DNA of 16,379 nt from Micrococcaceae bacterium UBA7136 (GTDB lineage Bacteria > Actinomycetota > Actinomycetes > Actinomycetales > Micrococcaceae), in contig DKXC01000054.1 in NCBI GenBank assembly GCA_002492045.1, positions 10,426 to 26,804 on the forward strand, written 5' to 3'. This document shows positions 1 through 5,213 of the stretch, piece after piece. Under the pieces are notes generated by a model that did not search any database, was not told the origin of the DNA, and saw nothing but the letters and a program-made list of their open reading frames with translations. A program made the translations under genes and the position numbers. The first letter of the stretch is position 1. Each line of letters opens with the position of its first letter.

Positions 1-635
1 GGGAAGGTCTCAAACTTGGCGTAGCCAGCCTTCACACCCCGCTTGTTCTCGTGGTAAACCTGGGACAGGGCGGTAGCCAGCTTGCCGGAGCCGGGGCCGG
101 GGGCGGTCACAACCACCAGGTCGCGGGTGGTTTCGGCGAACTCGTTGCGGCCCAGGCCCTCTTCGCTGACGATTAGGTCGGTGTTAGTGGGGTAGCCGGG
201 GATGACCCGGTGGCGGGAGACCTTGAGGCCCAGGCGCTCCAGGCGCTCCTTGAAGGCAACAGCCTTGGAGTTGTCGTCCTCCATCTGGGTTAGAACTACG
301 TGCTCGACCAGGAAGCCGCGCTCACGGAAAACATCAACCAGGCGCAGGACGTCGTCCTCGTAGGTGATGCCCAGGTCGGCACGGATTTTGTTGCGCTGTA
401 GGTCTTTAGCGTTGATGCAGACCAGGATCTCTACTTCGTCCCGAATCTGCTCTAGCATGGCTATCTTGTTGTCGGGGGTAAAGCCGGGAAGTACCCGGGA
501 GGCGTGCATGTCGTCGAAGAGTTTGCCGCCCATCTCCAGGTAGAGCTTGCCGCCGATTTCCTGGCGGCGTTCCTGGATGTGTCGAGACTGCATCTCGATG
601 TATTTCTCACGGTCAAAACCAATTTTATTCACCAT
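1..635 (-). CDS. DUF1846 / UPF0371 family protein, C-terminus cut by window edge
   Basis: Reading the minus strand from an ATG at 635 gives 211 codons open to the window edge. The N-terminus is MVNKIGFDREKYIEMQSRHI, followed by a region with GGKLFDDMHASRVLPGF and a stretch KVSRHRVIPGYPTNTDLIVS. I recognise this as the start of the DUF1846 (UPF0371) family, whose members are about 500 residues, so more than half lies outside the window. The visible TAPGPGSGKLATALSQVYHE segment is glycine-rich and phosphate-loop-like. The family function is not established to my knowledge. No Shine-Dalgarno precedes the ATG. A -10-like TATGCT sits 8 bases upstream, which suggests a leaderless mRNA. Family call is firm; the function is unknown. 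Confidence 0.85.
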   Translation of the reverse strand, partial: MVNKIGFDREKYIEMQSRHIQERRQEIGGKLYLEMGGKLFDDMHASRVLPGFTPDNKIAMLEQIRDEVEILVCINAKDLQRNKIRADLGITYEDDVLRLVDVFRERGFLVEHVVLTQMEDDNSKAVAFKERLERLGLKVSRHRVIPGYPTNTDLIVSEEGLGRNEFAETTRDLVVVTAPGPGSGKLATALSQVYHENKRGVKAGYAKFETF

Positions 636-756
636 GGAATTTAAGCATAGCAAGACCCGGCGGATGCCCGCGACCCGACCGCGTGGCGGCGGTGAAGGCT
701 GCGAGAGTGTTTTCAGGGCGGGTTCCGGACGCCCCGCGGTGAGCAAAAATACGCAT
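625..756 (-). pseudogene. Remnant of a second glycerophosphodiester phosphodiesterase gene (N-terminus only)
   Basis: The minus strand from the ATG at 756 encodes MRIFAHRGASGTRPENTLAA and one further F. It matches the first 21 residues of the intact enzyme at 4365-5096 at 18 of 21 positions, including the catalytic HRG and the PENT segment. Similarity stops near 694; the frame then runs through unrelated residues to a TAA at 625, inside the DUF1846 start region. The DNA of the 63 matching bases differs at about 15 positions, mostly silent, so this is an old paralogue or foreign allele and not a recent copy. A CATACT element 6 bases before the ATG mirrors the CATAAT element before the intact gene. 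The rest of the enzyme (about 220 residues) is missing. Confidence 0.75.
636..649 (-). promoter_or_regulatory. Possible leaderless promoter of the DUF1846 gene
   Basis: On the minus strand TATGCT (649-644) lies 8 bases before the ATG at 635. No purine-rich ribosome site is present in the 20 bases upstream, and I see no convincing -35 hexamer. Transcription would begin at or within about two bases of the ATG. This is an inference from spacing only. Confidence 0.35.
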
Positions 757-823
757 GGCACCAGTATGGGGCAGGGAGGTTAACGAAAGGTGCCCCACCA
801 TAGGCCCCTGCACGTAGCAAATG

Positions 824-1135
824 CTAGAAGCCCGTTATCACAGGCTTCTCCAGCGGCCCATAGGAGCGCAGGTGCTGAATGATGGGTATACGGCAGAAGC
901 GGTCATGATCTTCGAGCATTTTCGCTAACGACAGCACGTAGTGTCGGGGGCAGTAGGTCTCAAACTCTCCGGTCGTCTCGCCAGCGCGGGGAAGGTACTC
1001 CAAACGGTACTCCACGGTGTCGGTGCACACCCAGTCATCCCAGGTGCAGCGTAGGTTGCCGCCGTCACCGGGGTCCTCGATACCCGGAATGGACGAACCG
1101 TGGTCAAGCTTCTGCTCGGTCAGTGTAATAGTCAT
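824..1135 (-). CDS. Unrecognised 103-residue protein with possible zinc-binding Cys/His set
   Basis: I do not recognise this protein. It is soluble, with no signal peptide or membrane segment. Four cysteines and a histidine are arranged as C30, C37, C62, H65 and C81, the third pair being CPRH. This spacing (C-x6-C ... C-x2-H) could bind a zinc ion, but that is inference. The ATG at 1135 is only 3 bases after the stop of the 375-residue gene upstream. A purine-rich GAGGAAGGA lies inside the end of that gene about 9 bases before the ATG, so the two are almost certainly co-transcribed and translationally coupled. The inverted repeat AGAAGCC / GGCTTCT (826-849) covers its last codons and could weaken read-through. 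Confidence 0.7.
   Translation of the reverse strand: MTITLTEQKLDHGSSIPGIEDPGDGGNLRCTWDDWVCTDTVEYRLEYLPRAGETTGEFETYCPRHYVLSLAKMLEDHDRFCRIPIIQHLRSYGPLEKPVITGF
826..849 (-). terminator. Weak hairpin over the 3' end of the 103-residue gene
   Basis: Perfect 7-base arms AGAAGCC (826-832) and GGCTTCT (843-849) are separated by 10 bases, overlapping the last codons and stop of the gene. There is no T-run after it in the direction of transcription, so termination is only a possibility. Confidence 0.25.
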
Positions 1136-1138
1136 GGG

Positions 1139-2266
1139 TTAGCGTCCTTCCTCAAGTTCAGCGTGTAGAGCAGCGATGTCAGCGGCGAGAGCATCGTCGG
1201 GGATGGCGATGTTCTCATCGAGGTAGGCTCCCCAGCGGCGGTTAAACATCTCGGTTTTCTGCAGGTCCAGATGGGTGTAGTCGAAATTGCAGACCTCGAT
1301 CACGGTCATAGCGCCGTCCTGGTCAATGTAGAGATGCAAAATAGCATCAGTGGGTGGCAGGAGCAGCACCATGGGTAGTCCCGGGGCTCGTACAGCCAGC
1401 CACACGCCGTCCTCAAAATCTCCATCTCGGGCGGGAGTTAGCAGGGGTTCAGCTCGGTCGTAGCTGAGCACCGCGAAGGAGTTAAAGTGGGTGATTTCCT
1501 GGCCGTCCAGACGGAAGCCCAGGTAGGGGCGGACGGCCCGCTCTTCGCCTTCTCGAGTCCGCATGAGGGTGTAATCGTCAGCGGTGGCACCTGCGGTGAT
1601 GGCGTGAAGGATAGGGTGGACATGAGGGTTATCTGGGCCGTGATCTTCGTCGGTGTTAACCCCCTCCAGCATCATAAAGTTCTTACCTGTGACCTGTGGA
1701 ATCAGACCGGTATCAACCCGGTAAAACTCCCACCCGCGACTCTGATGAGGGGTGTGCTGTTCCAACCACGCCTTGATGCCGCCCCGACCGTACAAGGAGC
1801 CGATAGCAACGTAGCGATCATCGAATTCGACGATGTTCTTTTCAACGCGGTTAAGCTGGCTGGTGAGGTCAGTACCGCCGAATTGGTTGTCGTTCGACGC
1901 CGGGTTGGCAGCGCTTGCGGCAGTCAGGTGCGCCTCAGCGTGTTCTCGTAGGACGGCATCAAACCAGTAGGTCTGAAAGAGCGGGTTTTCAACCTCGAGA
2001 ATATCGAGGTCCCCTCCCATCGGGTACTCGTAGCCAAGGATGGAGAAATCCCAGGGGTCACCGTCTTTGGTGGACTCCCCCAGCGTCGTGCCGGGAACGA
2101 CGCGTAGCACGTAGGTATGGTCGGTGCCATCGGGGAAGGACGCCGTGAGTTCAAGACGGACGGGGGCGTTACCGCCTTCTTGGATGAGGTCTGCCAGAGT
2201 CAGGTCAGTGCCGTAGGGGTAGCGGTAGTTGATGATGTTTTCTTCGAGGGTTTCGAAGGTCAGCAT
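1139..2266 (-). CDS. Unrecognised 375-residue cytoplasmic protein
   Basis: I do not recognise this family. The protein is acidic and aromatic-rich, with no signal peptide, no membrane segment and few cysteines. An N-terminal part of about 120 residues (starting MLTFETLEENIINYRYPYGT) is followed by a low-complexity linker rich in A, S and N, then a larger C-terminal part with a DEDHGPDNPHVHP stretch near the middle. The tail is helical and charged. The ATG at 2266 has a good ribosome site (GGGAGG about 7 bases upstream on the minus strand). It leads a two-gene unit with the 103-residue gene directly downstream. Position next to fic and hicAB suggests accessory cargo, but nothing in the sequence assigns a function. 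Confidence 0.75.
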   Translation of the reverse strand: MLTFETLEENIINYRYPYGTDLTLADLIQEGGNAPVRLELTASFPDGTDHTYVLRVVPGTTLGESTKDGDPWDFSILGYEYPMGGDLDILEVENPLFQTYWFDAVLREHAEAHLTAASAANPASNDNQFGGTDLTSQLNRVEKNIVEFDDRYVAIGSLYGRGGIKAWLEQHTPHQSRGWEFYRVDTGLIPQVTGKNFMMLEGVNTDEDHGPDNPHVHPILHAITAGATADDYTLMRTREGEERAVRPYLGFRLDGQEITHFNSFAVLSYDRAEPLLTPARDGDFEDGVWLAVRAPGLPMVLLLPPTDAILHLYIDQDGAMTVIEVCNFDYTHLDLQKTEMFNRRWGAYLDENIAIPDDALAADIAALHAELEEGR

Positions 2267-2422
2267 GGTGCCTCCCGGTGCGAGTTGGAGTCGAACGGTT
2301 CCCTGCTTTTAGGGTATCGCTATGATGGGCACTACGGCGGGTAAGGACGCGCCCGAAAAGGCGCGCGGACGGCGAACCCGGGGCAGGGGCGTCCTGCTGC
2401 AACGCGAATGCGACTTCTTTTT
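2267..2422 (-). other. Leader and probable promoter region of the two unrecognised genes
   Basis: This spacer holds a 6-base stem CGCGCC (2348-2353) / GGCGCG (2360-2365) with a CGAAAA loop, and a ribosome site next to the gene. A minus-strand TACCCT near 2305 could serve as a -10, but no good -35 is visible. I find no open reading frame of interest in it. Confidence 0.3.
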
Positions 2423-2453
2423 CCGAGCGGGTAATGTTAGAACACCCGCTCGG
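2423..2453 (-). terminator. Strong hairpin downstream of fic, without a T-run
   Basis: Perfect 10-base arms CCGAGCGGGT (2423-2432) and ACCCGCTCGG (2444-2453) enclose an 11-base loop. It lies 18 bases after the fic stop codon. In the fic transcript the stem is followed by an A-rich stretch, not U residues, so it would be a U-less terminator, an RNA stability element, or a leader structure for the next gene. Confidence 0.45.
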
Positions 2454-2471
2454 GAGTAAGTGGCACATTCG

Positions 2472-3599
2472 TTAGGATTTACCGGGTTGAGAACCACTCA
2501 AATGCTTGGCGATGTAACTCCTGTAATCCTCACTCTTCAAAATATCCATCAGCCCCTCGTTAACGAAGAGCTTTTCTCTACCAACTTTTTCTTCCTTCAG
2601 CACCCCGGCCGAGACCAGCTCACCCAGGTACTTGGTGGCTGTAGGGCGGGTGACTGAGCAGCGCTCCACAACGTCCCTAATACGACAGTAGGGCTGCTCA
2701 AAGAGCACGTCCACCACCCCTGCAGGCATCTGAGAACCAGCAAGTCCTTTCACCTGCTCCTGCAAGGCCTGAATCTGCTTGATTTTCTGCAAGGTGCTCA
2801 CAGCCGTCAGCCTCATAGCCTCAACCATGTAGAGCACCCACTCTTCCCAGGCGCCTTCAGAGGTTACTGCGTTCAGCAGTCGATAGTATTCATTCTTCTG
2901 GGCGATAATGCTCTGCGAAATATAGAGAATAGGCTCACTCAAAAGCCCGGAAGATACCAGCATCAGCACATTGAGGATGCGTCCGGTTCGCCCGTTGCCA
3001 TCGTCGAAAGGGTGGATAGCTTCAAACTGGTAATGGGCAAGAGCCACCTTCACCAGTGGATCAAAGTCACCAGCAGAGTTCACGAACTCTTCCCAGTTGC
3101 TCAGCTTCTCAGAAATCACCTCAGCGCCCTGCGGTGGGGTATAAATACGACGGCGAGTTACAGGGTTGCCGATATAGACACCTTCACCATGCCTAACTCG
3201 AGTATCGATATCACGGATGGTGCTACAAATTTCCTGGGCAGTATTGGCAGTGATAATGCCCTGACGCTCCCGCATAGTTTCAAGACCAGCGAAGAGAGCC
3301 TTCTGATAGCGCAGGGCCTCCCGGGTCGCTCCGCTAGCATCAACTGGGAAAGTCGCTGCTTTGAAAAGCTCGTCTGTAGTAGTGACGATATTTTCAATCT
3401 CAGAGCTAGCCTGAGCTTCGAGCAGAGCCAAGGAGTGCAGGAAGATACCGGGGTTAGGCAGGGACACTAGCGCCTCGTTCAAACCTGCAATAGCAGCACG
3501 CGCCTCGATTACGGCCTTGAGTACGCGGGTAGTCTCCACGTAGTCAGCCGGTGGTAGCGGCGGAAGGTCGTTGTAGGGTTCGTCAGCGGACCAGGTCAT
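2472..3599 (-). CDS. Fic family protein, class II (N-terminal inhibitory helix), C-terminal winged helix
   Basis: Predicted protein AMP-transferase (or de-AMPylase) acting in the cytoplasm. The active-site motif HPFDDGNGRTGR is complete at residues 196-207, with catalytic H196. The inhibitory motif [S/T]xxxE[G/N] is seen upstream as SSEIEN (S65, E69, N70), which places the protein in the class with the inhibitory helix on its own N-terminus. Residues about 295-350 form a winged-helix DNA-binding domain (RIRDVVERCSVTRPTATKYL, then a wing with VGREKLFVN). At 375 residues it fits the Fic_N-Fic-wHTH type, similar in size to SoFic of Shewanella. The ATG at 3599 lacks a ribosome site. A -10-like TAGATT lies exactly 6 bases upstream, so the mRNA is probably leaderless. 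A palindrome overlaps this promoter and start codon, suggesting autoregulation through the winged helix. Natural target unknown. Confidence 0.93.
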   Translation of the reverse strand: MTWSADEPYNDLPPLPPADYVETTRVLKAVIEARAAIAGLNEALVSLPNPGIFLHSLALLEAQASSEIENIVTTTDELFKAATFPVDASGATREALRYQKALFAGLETMRERQGIITANTAQEICSTIRDIDTRVRHGEGVYIGNPVTRRRIYTPPQGAEVISEKLSNWEEFVNSAGDFDPLVKVALAHYQFEAIHPFDDGNGRTGRILNVLMLVSSGLLSEPILYISQSIIAQKNEYYRLLNAVTSEGAWEEWVLYMVEAMRLTAVSTLQKIKQIQALQEQVKGLAGSQMPAGVVDVLFEQPYCRIRDVVERCSVTRPTATKYLGELVSAGVLKEEKVGREKLFVNEGLMDILKSEDYRSYIAKHLSGSQPGKS

Positions 3600-3626
3600 G
3601 TCAAAAATCTAGCAAAATTTTGACAT
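3598..3626 (-). promoter_or_regulatory. fic promoter with overlapping palindromic operator (site 1)
   Basis: Arms ATGTCAAAA (3598-3606) and TTTTGACAT (3618-3626) are perfect inverted repeats separated by 11 bases. On the minus strand a -10-like TAGATT (3611-3606) lies across the left arm and spacer, followed by 6 bases and the fic ATG at 3599. Protein bound here would block both polymerase and the translation start. No good -35 is visible at 16-18 bases. Confidence 0.65.
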
Positions 3627-3646
3627 ATAGACCCTAAACGAGGCCC

Positions 3647-3679
3647 ATATGTAAAAAATTTCGCGATTTTTTTACATAT
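3647..3679. promoter_or_regulatory. Palindromic operator-like site 2 upstream of fic
   Basis: Perfect 12-base arms ATATGTAAAAAA (3647-3658) and TTTTTTACATAT (3668-3679) flank a 9-base core containing CGCG. The half-site TGTAAAA differs by one base from the TGTCAAAA of sites 1 and 3. Its centre is about 51 bases from site 1, close to five helical turns. Confidence 0.6.
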
Positions 3680-3689
3680 TCGGGGGACA

Positions 3690-3706
3690 TGTCAAAAGTT
3701 TTGACA
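3690..3706. promoter_or_regulatory. Palindromic operator-like site 3 upstream of fic
   Basis: TGTCAAAA-G-TTTTGACA is a perfect palindrome with 8-base arms and a single central base. It sits 15 bases beyond the hicB stop codon. It has the same half-sites as site 1 but a spacer of 1 instead of 11. The arms also contain TTGACA, a consensus -35, on both strands. Confidence 0.6.
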
Positions 3707-3721
3707 CCTTCCCCAAGTCCT

Positions 3722-4096
3722 CTAACCTCGAGCCAGCTGATTGACGCGCTGGTTCGAGAGGCCCAGCAAACGAGCAGCTTCCTTCTGGTTGTACCCTCGC
3801 TCCAGCAGTCCCTTCACAGTCTGCCGCGCCAAGCGGGCAGCAATAGCCTGCTCCTCCCGTGCTCTACGATCACGTTCCCTAGACCCGTCCCAGGCAAGTT
3901 TGATATCAGACGGCATGACGTAGTCAATTAACAAGCGGTAGCTTCCAGGTTTCTGGTCAGTCATCAGCTCAATAACCTCCTGTGCAGCCTGTTCTACGTC
4001 GTCCAAGCGAGCCGCTTGGCCTGCACTATCCAGACTAGGTATATCAACCAACCACCAGCGTCCGTCCTTGCGAGCGATAGCCTTGATCTCTTGCAT
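3722..4096 (-). CDS. hicB: HicB-type antitoxin with C-terminal helix-turn-helix
   Basis: Predicted antitoxin that neutralises HicA and represses the hicA promoter. The N-terminal part (IARKDGRWWLVDIPSLDSAG and DDVEQAAQEVIELM) has the partial RNase H-like HicB fold pattern. A charged middle region leads to a C-terminal helix-turn-helix (NQKEAARLLGLSNQRVNQL, about residues 103-121). I prefer the ATG at 4096 (124 residues): GGAGG at 4109-4105 precedes it by 8 bases, and the gene then starts 5 bases after the hicA stop. The longer reading from an ATG at 4111 would overlap hicA by 10 bases and place this ribosome site inside the gene. The pair is toxin first, as is usual for hicAB. Because the ribosome site lies inside the end of hicA, the two are likely coupled. 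Confidence 0.85.
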   Translation of the reverse strand: MQEIKAIARKDGRWWLVDIPSLDSAGQAARLDDVEQAAQEVIELMTDQKPGSYRLLIDYVMPSDIKLAWDGSRERDRRAREEQAIAARLARQTVKGLLERGYNQKEAARLLGLSNQRVNQLARG

Positions 4097-4101
4097 CTTC
4101 T

Positions 4102-4305
4102 TTACCTCCATGTGTGAGATTCAGGTGGCAACCGTTTAATGAGCTTCTGCATCACTCCAGATGAGATAGAACGATGCCTAGGAATAACAAACCGTTCTCC
4201 ATACGGGCTTTGCCACACCTCATGGGATCCTTTAACCCGCAGCTTCTGCCAGCCCAAAGACCTCAAAACCCTCACCACGTCACGGTACTTCTGCTCCTTT
4301 GTCAC
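4102..4305 (-). CDS. hicA: HicA-type mRNA interferase toxin
   Basis: Predicted ribosome-independent mRNA endonuclease with a double-stranded RNA-binding fold. The 67 residues show the family pattern: KYRDVVRVLRSLGW at the N-terminus, then VKGSHEVW with the catalytic histidine H28 in the GSH motif, and IPRHRSISSGVMQKLIKRL at the C-terminus. The start is a GTG at 4305. It lacks a ribosome site, but a promoter with TTGATT, a 17-base spacer and TAGATT ends 6 bases before it, so the transcript should be leaderless. An internal AAGGAG sits too far from later GTG codons to favour a shorter start, and the family pattern begins upstream of those codons. hicB follows directly. The key histidine is intact, so the toxin looks functional. 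Confidence 0.9.
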   Translation of the reverse strand: MTKEQKYRDVVRVLRSLGWQKLRVKGSHEVWQSPYGERFVIPRHRSISSGVMQKLIKRLPPESHTWR

Positions 4306-4355
4306 CCTTAAAATCTACCCCTACTAGATTACTCAATCAAGAGGGGGTAGATTTT
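4306..4355 (-). promoter_or_regulatory. hicA promoter inside a long inverted repeat
   Basis: Perfect 12-base arms AAAATCTACCCC (4310-4321) and GGGGTAGATTTT (4344-4355) are separated by 22 bases. On the minus strand TTGATT (4340-4335), a 17-base spacer and TAGATT (4317-4312) make a plausible promoter, followed by 6 bases and the hicA GTG. One arm covers the -10; the other lies just upstream of the -35. This is the expected place for HicB to bind. The repeat also follows the gdpD stop by 9 bases and ends in TTTT, so it may act as a terminator for gdpD as well. Confidence 0.65.
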
Positions 4356-4364
4356 TAAAAACTT

Positions 4365-5096
4365 TTAGCCTTCTAGGTGCAGCATCCGCCCGGGGTAGTC
4401 GGTGAAGATACCGTTCACACCCCAGTTCTTGAGCTGGTTGGCGCGGGCCGGACTATTGACCGTATAAACATTGACCTCATAGCCAGCCTGGCGCAGGGCC
4501 TGGACGCTGGCCCGGGTTAGGCCCGAATCCTCCAGGTGGGCGGCCTCAGCCCCAATCAGCTCCAGCACAGACAGCCAATCAGGCCCAAAGGTCTCCCGGG
4601 TAAAAAGGGCAGCCACCCTCAGTTGCGGGGCCCGAACCTTAAGCTCTGCCAGCAGCAGGTGATTAAAGGAAGAAACCAGAACCTGCCGGCCCTCCCCCAG
4701 CCGTCCCAGCTCAGCCAACGTCCGCTCAAGCAGCAGGCGGGAGCGCCCAGCACCCTGCTCGTTAGATTTAAGCTCAATATTGAGGTTGAGTCCCTGCTCA
4801 TTAGCCAGGTCAACCAGCTGGGCCAGGGTGGGCACAGGCTGACCCGCGAACCGGGGTGAGAACCAGGAGCCAGCGTCCGCCTGGGCAAGCTCCTCAGCCC
4901 GGTAGGCGTAGAGGGGCCCGGTCAGGTTGCTGGTGCGGTCAAGGTCAGTATCGTGCAGCAGGACGGGGGTGCCGCAGGCTGCCAGGTCAACATCTGTTTC
5001 GATCCAGCTGGCACCCTCTTGGACGGCCAGTTGGAAGGCAGTCAGGGTGTTTTCGGGGGCTGAGCCTGAGGCGCCGCGGTGGGCAAAGATACGCAT
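4365..5096 (-). CDS. Cytoplasmic glycerophosphodiester phosphodiesterase
   Basis: Predicted to hydrolyse glycerophosphodiesters to sn-glycerol 3-phosphate and an alcohol, a step in phospholipid or teichoic-acid-like polymer turnover. The 243 residues match the compact GDPD TIM barrel. HRGASG at 6-11 and PENT at 14-17 are followed by the metal ligands in ETDVD (E33, D35). HD at 48-49 and NIELKSN near residue 110 complete the set. C-terminal VNVYTVN and GIFTDYP motifs are also typical. There is no signal peptide. The ATG at 5096 has no ribosome site but has CATAAT exactly 6 bases upstream, suggesting a leaderless mRNA. A decayed paralogue lies at 625-756. It is transcribed alone, with hicA starting 59 bases beyond its stop. 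Confidence 0.92.
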   Translation of the reverse strand: MRIFAHRGASGSAPENTLTAFQLAVQEGASWIETDVDLAACGTPVLLHDTDLDRTSNLTGPLYAYRAEELAQADAGSWFSPRFAGQPVPTLAQLVDLANEQGLNLNIELKSNEQGAGRSRLLLERTLAELGRLGEGRQVLVSSFNHLLLAELKVRAPQLRVAALFTRETFGPDWLSVLELIGAEAAHLEDSGLTRASVQALRQAGYEVNVYTVNSPARANQLKNWGVNGIFTDYPGRMLHLEG

Positions 5097-5108
5097 GGGT
5101 CTATTATG
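5097..5108 (-). promoter_or_regulatory. Putative -10 of gdpD, leaderless arrangement
   Basis: CATAAT (5108-5103 on the minus strand) matches TATAAT at five of six positions and lies 6 bases before the ATG. The broken paralogue has CATACT at the same distance from its ATG. No convincing -35 is seen. The rest of the spacer to 5213 holds a GC-rich run (CCCCGGGG) but no clear terminator for the acyltransferase gene. Confidence 0.5.
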
Positions 5109-5213
5109 TCCCCTCGCGGAAACTAGTTCCTACCACCGAAACCCCGGGGGGCTCTCCCCTGCTTCGAGAATTTGAATTAGTTTTGAAATCAGGTAAGGAT
5201 CCTCAACCGCTTG

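Noticed and set aside
694..756. Recent duplication of gdpD by slippage or cassette copying
   Set aside because: Identity over the shared 63 bases is only about three quarters, with most differences silent, which fits old paralogues and not a recent copy.
1487..1951. Plus-strand open frame of 154 codons inside the 375-residue gene
   Set aside because: It is a shadow of the minus-strand gene, which has a good ribosome site and is coupled to the next gene; the plus frame shows no family features.
3012..3470. Plus-strand open frame of 152 codons inside fic
   Set aside because: It lies opposite the complete Fic active-site region and has no recognisable protein features.
3598..3706. The three palindromes as a CRISPR or transposon terminal repeat set
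   Set aside because: Spacings and arm lengths differ, there are no unique spacers of constant size, and no transposase or cas gene is present.
4111..4111. ATG at 4111 as the hicB start
   Set aside because: It would overlap hicA by 10 bases and put the GGAGG ribosome site inside the gene; that site is correctly spaced for the ATG at 4096.
5120..5165. GC-rich CCCCGGGG run as terminator of the acyltransferase gene
   Set aside because: Stems are only four bases long and overlap each other, with no T-run after them.
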